A stretch of 64,000 nucleotides of DNA, from positions 1 to 64,000 of the forward strand of contig NZ_LVEJ01000033.1 in assembly GCF_001648775.1 (NCBI RefSeq). Reading direction: 5' to 3'. The DNA comes from Pseudomonas fluorescens (GTDB taxonomy: Bacteria; Pseudomonadota; Gammaproteobacteria; Pseudomonadales; Pseudomonadaceae). Both the position numbers and the translations under genes were made by a program. The notes beneath the pieces were generated by a model. The model saw only the letters and a list, made by a program, of their open reading frames with translations. It was not told where the DNA came from and did not search any database. The stretch's first letter is position 1, and every line of letters begins with the position of its first letter. Shown piece by piece: positions 7,134 to 16,900 of the stretch.

Positions 7134-10100
7134 TGTCCGATCGCAGCGTCCGCCTTCAAGCTCTCAAGCAAGCTCTCAAAGAGCGCATCCTGATACTCGA
7201 CGGCGGCATGGGCACGATGATCCAGAGCTACAAGCTCGAAGAGCAGGATTATCGCGGCAAACGCTTCGCGGACTGGCCGAGTGACGTCAAGGGCAACAAC
7301 GACCTGCTGGTCATCACCCGTCCGGACGTGATCGGCGGCATCGAGAAAGCCTATCTGGATGCCGGCGCCGACATTCTCGAAACCAACACCTTCAACGCCA
7401 CGCGCATTTCCATGGCCGACTACGGCATGGAAGAACTGGCCTACGAGTTAAACGTAGAAGGCGCACGCCTGGCCCGCAAGGTCGCCGACGCCAAGACCGC
7501 CGAGAACCCGGCCAAGCCGCGTTTCGTCGCCGGCGTGCTCGGCCCGACCAGCCGTACTTGTTCGCTGTCACCGGATGTCAACAACCCGGGCTACCGCAAC
7601 GTCACCTTTGATGAACTGGTGGAGAACTACACCGAAGCCACCAAAGGCCTGATCGAGGGCGGCGCCGACCTGATTCTGATCGAAACCATTTTCGACACCC
7701 TCAACGCCAAAGCGGCGATCTTCGCTGTGCAAGGCGTGTTCGAAGAGCTGCACATCGAACTGCCGATCATGATTTCCGGGACCATCACCGATGCCTCCGG
7801 CCGCACCCTGTCGGGCCAGACCACCGAAGCGTTCTGGAACTCGGTGGCGCACGCCAAGCCGATTTCCGTCGGCCTCAACTGCGCGCTCGGCGCCAGTGAA
7901 TTGCGTCCGTACCTGGAAGAGCTGTCGAACAAGGCCAGCACCCACGTATCCGCGCACCCGAACGCCGGCCTGCCGAACGAATTCGGCGAGTACGACGAAC
8001 TGCCGTCGCAAACCGCCAAGGTCATCGAAGAATTCGCCCAGAGCGGTTTCCTCAACATCGTCGGCGGTTGCTGCGGCACCACACCGGGCCACATCGAAGC
8101 CATCGCCAAAGCCGTCGCCGGTTATGCGCCGCGTGAAATCCCGGACATCCCCAAGGCCTGCCGCCTCTCGGGTCTGGAGCCGTTCACCATCGATCGCAGC
8201 TCGTTGTTCGTCAACGTCGGCGAGCGCACCAACATCACCGGTTCTGCCAAATTTGCCCGCCTGATCCGTGAAGATAACTACACCGAAGCCCTGGAAGTCG
8301 CCCTGCAACAGGTCGAGGCCGGCGCGCAGGTGATCGACATCAACATGGACGAAGGCATGCTCGATTCGAAGAAGGCCATGGTGACCTTCCTCAATCTGAT
8401 CGCCGGTGAGCCGGACATCTCGCGCGTGCCGATCATGATCGACTCGTCGAAATGGGAAGTCATCGAAGCCGGCCTGAAATGCATTCAGGGCAAGGGCATC
8501 GTCAACTCGATCAGCATGAAAGAAGGCGTCGAGCAGTTCATCCATCACGCCAAACTGTGCAAGCGCTACGGCGCCGCGGTAGTGGTGATGGCGTTCGACG
8601 AAGCCGGCCAGGCCGACACCGAAGCGCGCAAGAAAGAGATCTGCAAACGCTCCTACGACATTCTGGTCAACGAAGTCGGCTTCCCGCCGGAAGACATCAT
8701 CTTCGACCCGAACATCTTCGCCGTCGCCACCGGTATCGAAGAACACAACAACTATGCGGTCGACTTCATCAACGCCTGCGCCTACATCCGCGACGAACTG
8801 CCGTACGCGCTGAGCTCGGGTGGCGTGTCCAACGTGTCGTTCTCGTTCCGTGGCAACAACCCGGTGCGCGAGGCAATTCACTCGGTGTTCCTGCTGTACG
8901 CGATCCGCGCCGGCCTGACCATGGGCATCGTCAACGCCGGGCAACTGGAAATCTACGACCAGATCCCGCAAGAGCTGCGCGACGCCGTTGAAGACGTCGT
9001 GCTCAACCGCACGCCAAACGGTACCGACGCCCTCCTCGCCATCGCCGACAAATACAAGGGCGACGGCAGCGTCAAGGAAGCCGAGACCGAAGAGTGGCGC
9101 AGCTGGGAGGTCAACAAGCGTCTGGAGCATGCGCTGGTCAAGGGCATCACCACGCACATCGTTGAAGACACCGAAGAGTCGCGCCAGTCGTTCGCCCGTC
9201 CGATCGAAGTGATCGAAGGTCCGCTGATGTCGGGTATGAACATCGTCGGCGACCTGTTCGGCGCCGGCAAAATGTTCCTGCCGCAAGTGGTCAAATCCGC
9301 CCGCGTGATGAAGCAGGCGGTTGCGCACTTGATCCCGTTCATCGAACTGGAAAAGGGCGACAAACCGGAAGCCAAGGGCAAGATCCTCATGGCCACCGTA
9401 AAAGGTGATGTGCACGACATCGGCAAAAACATTGTTGGCGTAGTGCTCGGTTGCAACGGCTATGACATCGTCGACCTCGGCGTGATGGTCCCGGCAGAGA
9501 AGATTCTGCAAGTCGCCAAAGAGCAGAAGTGCGACATCATCGGCCTCTCTGGCCTGATCACCCCGTCGCTGGATGAAATGGTCCACGTCGCTCGCGAAAT
9601 GCAGCGTCAGGACTTCCACCTGCCGCTGATGATCGGTGGCGCGACCACCTCCAAAGCGCACACCGCGGTGAAGATCGAACCGAAGTACAGCAACGATGCC
9701 GTGGTCTACGTGACCGACGCCTCGCGTGCGGTCGGCGTGGCCACGCAGCTGCTGTCGAAAGAATTGAAGGCCGGTTTCGTCGAGAAGACCCGTCTGGAAT
9801 ACATCGATGTGCGCGAACGCACGGCCAACCGCAGCGCCCGCACCGAGCGCCTGAGCTACGCCGCCGCGATCGCCAAGAAGCCACAGTTCGACTGGGCGAA
9901 CTACCAGCCAGTCAAACCGAGCTTCACCGGCAGCAAAGTGCTGGACAACATCGACCTCAAGGTTCTGGCCGAATACATCGACTGGACGCCGTTCTTCATC
10001 TCCTGGGACCTGGCCGGCAAGTTCCCGCGCATCCTCGAAGACGAAGTGGTCGGTGAAGCCGCGACTTCGCTGTACAAGGACGCGCAGGAAATGCTCGCCA

Positions 10101-10843
10101 AACTGATCGACGAGAAGTTGATCAGCGCGCGCGCAGTGTTCGGCTTCTGGCCGGCCAATCAAGTGCATGACGACGACATCGAACTGTACGGCGATGACGG
10201 CCAGCCATTGGCCAAACTGCATCACCTGCGCCAGCAGATCATTAAGACCGACGGCAAGCCAAACTTCTCGCTGGCCGACTTCGTGGCACCCAAGGATAGC
10301 GAAGTGACTGACTACGTTGGTGGGTTCATCACCACCGCCGGCATCGGTGCCGAAGAAGTCGCCAAGGCTTATCAGGACGCTGGCGACGACTACAACTCGA
10401 TCATGGTCAAAGCCCTGGCCGACCGTTTGGCCGAAGCCTGCGCCGAATGGTTGCACCAGCAAGTGCGTAAAGAACACTGGGGTTATGCCAAGGACGAAGT
10501 CCTCGACAACGAAGCGCTGATCAAAGAGCAATACAGCGGCATCCGCCCGGCTCCAGGTTATCCGGCGTGCCCGGATCACACCGAGAAAGCGGCGCTGTTC
10601 GCTCTGCTCGACCCGGAGGCCGAAGAGATGCGTGCCGGCCGCAGCGGCGTGTTCCTGACCGAGCACTACGCAATGTTCCCGGCGGCCGCCGTCAGCGGTT
10701 GGTACTTCGCCCACCCGCAGGCGCAGTACTTCGCCGTCGGCAAGGTCGACAAGGATCAGGTCGCCAGCTACACCTCGCGCAAAGGTCAGGAATTGAGCGT
10801 GACCGAACGCTGGCTCGCGCCGAACCTGGGTTACGACAACTAA
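7133..10843 (+). CDS. metH: Cobalamin-dependent methionine synthase MetH
   Basis: This 1236-residue four-module enzyme transfers the methyl group of methyltetrahydrofolate to homocysteine through cobalamin. The homocysteine/zinc domain (about 1-330) has zinc ligands C250, C313 and C314. The pterin-binding domain spans about 355-620. The B12 cap and binding domains span about 650-900, with the DVHDIG motif whose H761 is the lower axial cobalt ligand. The AdoMet-dependent reactivation domain spans about 915-1230. Length matches E. coli MetH. The B12 uptake/synthesis genes in the same window supply its cofactor. No riboswitch was seen directly upstream. Confidence 0.97.
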   Translation: MSDRSVRLQALKQALKERILILDGGMGTMIQSYKLEEQDYRGKRFADWPSDVKGNNDLLVITRPDVIGGIEKAYLDAGADILETNTFNATRISMADYGMEELAYELNVEGARLARKVADAKTAENPAKPRFVAGVLGPTSRTCSLSPDVNNPGYRNVTFDELVENYTEATKGLIEGGADLILIETIFDTLNAKAAIFAVQGVFEELHIELPIMISGTITDASGRTLSGQTTEAFWNSVAHAKPISVGLNCALGASELRPYLEELSNKASTHVSAHPNAGLPNEFGEYDELPSQTAKVIEEFAQSGFLNIVGGCCGTTPGHIEAIAKAVAGYAPREIPDIPKACRLSGLEPFTIDRSSLFVNVGERTNITGSAKFARLIREDNYTEALEVALQQVEAGAQVIDINMDEGMLDSKKAMVTFLNLIAGEPDISRVPIMIDSSKWEVIEAGLKCIQGKGIVNSISMKEGVEQFIHHAKLCKRYGAAVVVMAFDEAGQADTEARKKEICKRSYDILVNEVGFPPEDIIFDPNIFAVATGIEEHNNYAVDFINACAYIRDELPYALSSGGVSNVSFSFRGNNPVREAIHSVFLLYAIRAGLTMGIVNAGQLEIYDQIPQELRDAVEDVVLNRTPNGTDALLAIADKYKGDGSVKEAETEEWRSWEVNKRLEHALVKGITTHIVEDTEESRQSFARPIEVIEGPLMSGMNIVGDLFGAGKMFLPQVVKSARVMKQAVAHLIPFIELEKGDKPEAKGKILMATVKGDVHDIGKNIVGVVLGCNGYDIVDLGVMVPAEKILQVAKEQKCDIIGLSGLITPSLDEMVHVAREMQRQDFHLPLMIGGATTSKAHTAVKIEPKYSNDAVVYVTDASRAVGVATQLLSKELKAGFVEKTRLEYIDVRERTANRSARTERLSYAAAIAKKPQFDWANYQPVKPSFTGSKVLDNIDLKVLAEYIDWTPFFISWDLAGKFPRILEDEVVGEAATSLYKDAQEMLAKLIDEKLISARAVFGFWPANQVHDDDIELYGDDGQPLAKLHHLRQQIIKTDGKPNFSLADFVAPKDSEVTDYVGGFITTAGIGAEEVAKAYQDAGDDYNSIMVKALADRLAEACAEWLHQQVRKEHWGYAKDEVLDNEALIKEQYSGIRPAPGYPACPDHTEKAALFALLDPEAEEMRAGRSGVFLTEHYAMFPAAAVSGWYFAHPQAQYFAVGKVDKDQVASYTSRKGQELSVTERWLAPNLGYDN

Positions 10844-10863
10844 GCCGCAGCCCTGCACCAAAA

Positions 10864-10897
10864 CCCGAAGCAGCAACACCTGTGTTGGTGCTTCGGG
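10864..10897. terminator. Hairpin terminator between metH and the giant toxin gene
   Basis: CCCGAAGCA (10864-10872) pairs with TGCTTCGGG (10889-10897). The inner CAACAC/GTGTTG arms extend the stem around a very short loop. There is no T-run on either side, so termination strength is uncertain. It lies between the convergent ends of metH and the giant minus-strand gene. Confidence 0.6.
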
Positions 10898-10924
10898 CCT
10901 GTTCAGCAAACCTTGATCAGCCCC

Positions 10925-13900
10925 TCAATTGCCTGCCCCACGCGATGGCCCGGGTTGCGGTTCAGCGACGGCGGTCGACGCCGATTCTGCGATGACCGTA
11001 CGCGACAAATCGAGCAGTTTGCGATTGAGCCGGACTCCGCGCTCATACAACTCCTCCTCCAGAGCTTTTAAGTACGCCTCCTCACCCTGCCCTCTGCCTT
11101 CATGCTGAGTTTCAAGGTCCTGGTGCGCTTGCTGATTGGCCTGTTCGACCTCGGCAATCGCTTGCGGATAGCGCTCACGCAGATACTGCCGCCAGTAGTC
11201 ACGCAAGATCAGTGAATTCAGAAAACCATCGCCCTGCTCCTTTTCAAGAATCTTGATCCTCAGATCACTGGCGGTTTCCGAGCCGCGGATGGGCCGGTCG
11301 AACATCATGTTCGCCGGTTGCCCCGGCAGCTCCAAGCCATCGGGCCAGCCGTGGGTCATGCCGATGCGATATTGCAAACGCACCTCGGCCCGGTCGCGGT
11401 GAATCGCGGCGATTTCGGCCGCCTGATCCACCTGATCAAGGCGAAACAGTTGCCGACACAGGCGCAACAGGCGCTGGCCCTTTAACGGCAGATCGCCGAC
11501 CGGCACATCCAGCAGCACCTGATGTTCATACACCGCCACCTCCATGGAGCTGAACGTGAGGAGGCGCCCGTCCAGGCAGGTTCCGTGGCTCTCGGCAGAG
11601 GTGAACAACACCGCGCGCATCTGCGTGTCGCTGGCCGCCGCGTCCATCACCGTCCAGACGCGCCGGGTCAGGTCGGCGCGCATTTTTGTGAACTCGGCGG
11701 TGTCACGCAACAGCTTGAGCAAGCGGAAAAAAGGCTCGTGGCTCGGCTCTTGCGCCAGCTGCGTCCAGACTTCGCGCCGGGCAGCCAGTTCTTCGGGCGC
11801 AAGGTTTTCTATCCACGGGGTCAGCGCGGATTCTGCGACATCAGCCGCCGGGTCGAGGATTTCTTCCAGCGGCTCGTAAGCGGCGCCGGAGTCTGCAGAG
11901 TTCTCGCTAAACCCATCCTCGGAGGGACGTCGCCCGCGCGCCGCGTAATCGATGTCTTCCTGCAGTGCGCTGACCTGAAACCCCAGTACGCTCTCAAGAC
12001 CATGCTGGCGGGCGTAGTCGCGCATGTTCAAGGTACTTTCAAACGACAGCAGATCGTTGTCGGCAAGGTCTATGCCGCTCACCAGGGTTTGGTGAGCGTC
12101 GACGAGTAACCCGTCCGGAATCTCTTCAATGCTGTTAGCGCTCAGGTCCAGCGAGCGCAACTGGGGAGCCTGCAATATGCCCTCAGGAAAGCGCTCGAGC
12201 ATGTTGTTGTGCAGATTGAGCGATTGCAGTCGCGCAAAGGCCTCGACATTGAAGGTCGTCAGCCCATTGCCTTGCAAATCAAGGCTTGTCAGCTGCAGAT
12301 GGGACAGCCGCTCGTACAAAGGCTGCGGGTCATCCAGGCCGTTGTAACCGAGCCCCAATTCCTCAAGCCGGGCCATGTGCTGCACTGGCTCGGGCAATGT
12401 GGCCAGGTCATTGCTGTTCAACAGTAATCTCTTCAGGTGCGGGAATGCGCCGAGAAAACCATTCGAGCCCTGCGCGGACATTCGCACGCCGCTCAGGTCC
12501 AGGCTGTGCACGTGGGCAAACGTTGCGTCCAGCGTGGGCAGGTCGCCGATCTGCAAGCCATTGAGGCTCAATGCGTGCTCGGTAACGCCCGATTCCAACT
12601 GCATCGCCTGCCGCCAGCAGTCGAGAATCCGCACCGCAGCCAGGCGCCGGGTTTGCGCCGAGATGATCACGCCGGTTTGGCGGGTTTCACGGATAAACAT
12701 CCAGCCATTCAATTGCCGTGTCAGCCGGTCGGCGCTCTGGTGCCAGGTTTCAAGCTGCGCATCGATCAGCGTATCGCTCAGCCCACCGGCGCGCATTTGC
12801 TCAAGTTTCGTCAGTGCCTGTTCTTGCGTCATTGACGGATTGAGCCGTTGCAGGCGCCCGGCATAGCCGTCGACACCGACGATGTCTGCCGCTGCATCCG
12901 GCAATGGCAGAAAATGCCGGGTCAACAGCGCAGGTGGTTCTGCCGGCGGAAAGTCGTTCTGCAACGCTTGCCCGGCAAATCGACTCAACGTGCCTTCGGC
13001 CATGCCTTTGGCCGTTTCGATGCGTGCCTGTGCGCGCTGCAAATCCCCCTTGGCGACCTCACTGAGCGGGTTGCCGCTGAGGTTGGTTTTCATCAATGCC
13101 TCGTCGTCAGCGACGAGCGCGGCGGGTAACGTGGTCAACTGGTTATCGCGCAGGTCGAGAAAGCTCAGTGAACGCAGCTTTTCAACGCCCGCCGGAACGC
13201 TTTGCAGTTGGCTCGCTCGCAGGTTCAACGACTGCAGCCGTGGCATCTCGCTGAGGTCCAGTTGCTCCAGCGGGTTATTGCGCAGGTTCAATTCTTCGAG
13301 ATGTTGCAAGCCGTTGAACTGCGCCTGAATGGCTGGCGTCAGCGCAATCCGGTTATCGCCAAGATCCAGTTGGGTCAACGCCGGCAAATCAGCCGCTGCA
13401 AACGGCAATTCGGTCAGACCACTCGACTTGAACTCGAGCGTGCTGGCCCCGCTGAAGGCTTTGACGAAGTCGCGCACTTGCGCAAGCGGGACATCCGGCA
13501 ACGTTAACCGCAAGGTTTTGACATGAGCGAAACTGCCCGCAGGCAATGACGGCAGCGCGGTGATCGGGTCGCGCATAAAATGCTCGAACAGGCGCAGCGC
13601 CACTTCCGGCAACTCGAACACCGAGGCCTGTGCACTGAGGCCAAATCTTTGCCTGACGGCTTCCAGCCAACTCTTTTGCAGCACATGAATCACTTGCGCG
13701 TTGGCCCCGGTCATTGGCGGCGAAGACGGCGATGGCGTCCCCCCTGTCCAGCGTTCCGTCCTGTGGTACTGATCAAACAACGCGCTGTATTCGTCGGACA
13801 AAGCGTCGACCACCGCCAGGCGTGTGTCGAGGTCGGGATTTACGGTTTTGATGCGTTCGGCCAGTGTCGATGGACCGAACGGAATAGAGCCCAGTTTGAT

Positions 13901-16900
13901 CAATTGCGCGCGGCAGTAATCGTCGACCATGAGCCCCGCGTCCATCAAATGCCCCTGCTCGACCGCGTAACCTTTGACGTACGTATAAGCGCGCCGGAAC
14001 GACTGGCGGGACATCTTCGCCCAACTTAACGACAGGCCGGACCAGAGTTTTTCGTGGCCGACAAACAATGCGTCGGGCAGCGTCGGCACGGCGGTGCGGG
14101 AAAGATCCAGGCGTTCAAGCCGCGGTAATTCGAGCAGCCAGGCAGGCCATTGCCACGTAGTATTGGGCGCTGAAAGCGTCAGGCTCTTGAGACGCTGCAA
14201 TGGCGCCAGATCAAGCGCGTTGAGCAGCGCAGCGTCAGACTCGGCGAACAGGATGTTCAGGTGTTCGAGGCTGGTCAGTGTCGGCAGACGTTGGGCAAAG
14301 CTATCGGACAGTTTCAGCCCCTGCGGCACGAAACTCAGGCTCTCCAGCCCCGGCATGTCGGCGAGTGCCGCAGGCAAGTCGATCGGCGGGGTTGGCGTTT
14401 GCACGAAGTAAGGCGCGTGGCCAGGACGATTGAAAGGCCGCCCGGTATTCGCCGCCCCGTCGAATACAAACACCGGCGGGCTGAATTCAGCCTTGGGGTT
14501 CAGGGCCAGTTTTTTCACTGCGGAAAAATTCGTCAGAAACCCGTTGAGTCCGGACTTGGCTTCGTTGGCACATACCCCGGAGAGGCTCAACTCCTGAACA
14601 TGGGAGAAGTCCACGGTCAACACTGGCAAGGGCTGGTCGCTGTTGATGCGCAGGCAAGCCGCATCACTGCGCGACCGGCTGAATCCCTCAGCAACGGAGA
14701 CCAGCCCGTCAGTCACTTCGCCGTTGGCCAACGGCTGGTTTCTCCAACTGTCCTTGAGCACTTGCGCGACTGACCGGCGATCCTGCTGCACGTGACCTGC
14801 CGTGTCGGTCATCCAGCGCTCAAGGTCCGCGTTCAATTCATTCCAGACCCGCTCGCGGTTGATCAGCAAGGTGAAAATACGCTGGTTGCTGTTGCCCGCC
14901 GCTTGCAGGCGCAGGACAAATTCGTCGCACTGCGCCTCGCTCAGTTGCGGATAAAGCCTGCGCACATTCACCGGCAGGCTTGAGCCAAGATCGGCGCCTC
15001 GGCCACTGGCGTAATAACCGAGCAGCTTTTCGTTGATGCGCACGGGCGCTTTGAAGCGTTGCGTTGACGGCTCCAGCAGGCGCACCGCGGCCACGCGATC
15101 GGTATCGGCATGGGCGATGATCTTCGCCTGCAACCTGGCACTTTGCGCCACCTGCGGCACGCCCAGATCGGCGCGGGTACGATCAGGCAAGGCGTGCATG
15201 ATCGAGGCGTAAAAGTTGTCCCCGGTTTTCGGCAGGCTATTGAGCGCCTCTCCACGCTCATTGAAAGCCTGATACACCGGCCCCTGTTTGATCAGGTATT
15301 TTTTCTCGGCCGCAGCTTCGTCACCAATGCTGTCGAGCAAGTCTCCGGCTGCACTGTGCTCGCGAATCTCCAGGCGTACCGAATCCGCCCAGCCCGGTAA
15401 TTGCCCGAGGGTGTGCAGCGCCAGTCGGCGGCTGTCCGCAGATGCAACATTTTCGCTGCGCAGCCCGGCATAAGAGCGGGTCAGCCGCCCTTGCCGGGCA
15501 TACCAGCGCGCCTCTTCCAGCATGCTCAACGACGCGCGGCGCGTGGTGTCCAGCCGCGCAAGGTCATCCGCAGGTGCATGCGCCAGCACTTCTTGCGCCG
15601 CCGCCTCGCTGAGGCCGGGGCACACTCGCTGCAACAGGCTGACCCGCCGATCCACCCCGGCGGTGCCGGTGTACAGGCTGTCGAACATCGCCGAGGGCTG
15701 CGACCGCGCATAATCGGCGATCTGCTGCTTGAGCATGGCAATGCGTGAGTCGCGCGTGCGTGCGCCCTCGGCACCGAGCAAATGACTCACCTGCGATTCA
15801 TCCAGCGCGGCCAGAATTCGCTCAGGCAATCGCCCGTGCAGGACGTCCTCACGGCTCAGTTGTATCGGTTCCCGGCTACTGCGGGTGCGAGGTTGATCGC
15901 CATATCTGATTGACTCACCCGCCAGTTCAGCGCCGTCGAATACCTCCAGCGCGCGGCCGGCCGGCCAACGCGGCATATCGACAACCAGCGGCAGAACCGC
16001 CAGATAACGTTCATCGATCGGTTGGCGCCCCTGCAGTTGTTCAACGACCTGCAGCACATTCGCATCAGCCTTGAGCAGGCCGATCGCGTCGGTCAGTTCA
16101 GGGGGCGGCGCCGCGTTGTCCATGTGCATCTTGCGTAGCGTGTTGTCATTGACGCCGCTGATGTCGGCCGCCTTCAGCAGTTCGGCATCACTCAACCCCT
16201 CCGTCACGTGCCCCATGCGCCGCAGTAACGTCCGGCGATCCCATTCAAGTGGACACTCGAGGGTGTGACGCCAGGCACCCTGGCCGTTGCTTTCGAGGAT
16301 TGGCTGATAGGCCTGCGCATCGTTCGGGTGGTTGATGCGCCATTGCCTGATCACCTCGTCATAGACTTTTTCGTAGACCTTGGCGTCCTGTCGAATGTAG
16401 GTTTTACCGTCGAGCACGTGTTGTCCCAACGCATTCGGGCGAGCCTCGGCACTCAGTGCCACCGTGCTTTGGTAACCGCGCAGGTCGGGTTGCCAGAGTC
16501 GGGTTTGACCATTGGGCAGGGTCACCGGGCGCAGATTTTCAATCACCGGCTCAGCCTTGGCCGCCTTGAACCTGGCCGCCGCCGCACCGACACCGGCCAT
16601 CAACGCAATCTGGGCCAGATTCTCGGCCACATCGACCAGGTGCGCCTTGGCCGCGCGGCGGTCACCTTCGCTCCACTCGATGGCTCCTTCGAAGGTTTCG
16701 TAAAGCAGCTGCCCGGCCATCACCACCATCATCACTTCGCCCAGCACCGGTATAAACATCGACACCACGTTCAATCCCAACAGGCCAACTTCGAGCAAGT
16801 GCGCCAGTTTGGCGTCTCGCGCCCTGGCGTCGACCTGCGCGGTGGGCACGGCATGGCTGCGGGCGTCGGCGAACACCTTGTCGCGGTTCTGCTCATAGAG

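Noticed and set aside
7568..10909. A 1113-codon open frame on minus, opposite metH
   Set aside because: It is the mirror of the GC-rich metH gene. Its product is low-complexity, rich in Val, Asp, Gly and Arg, with no family signature, while metH is unmistakable on plus.
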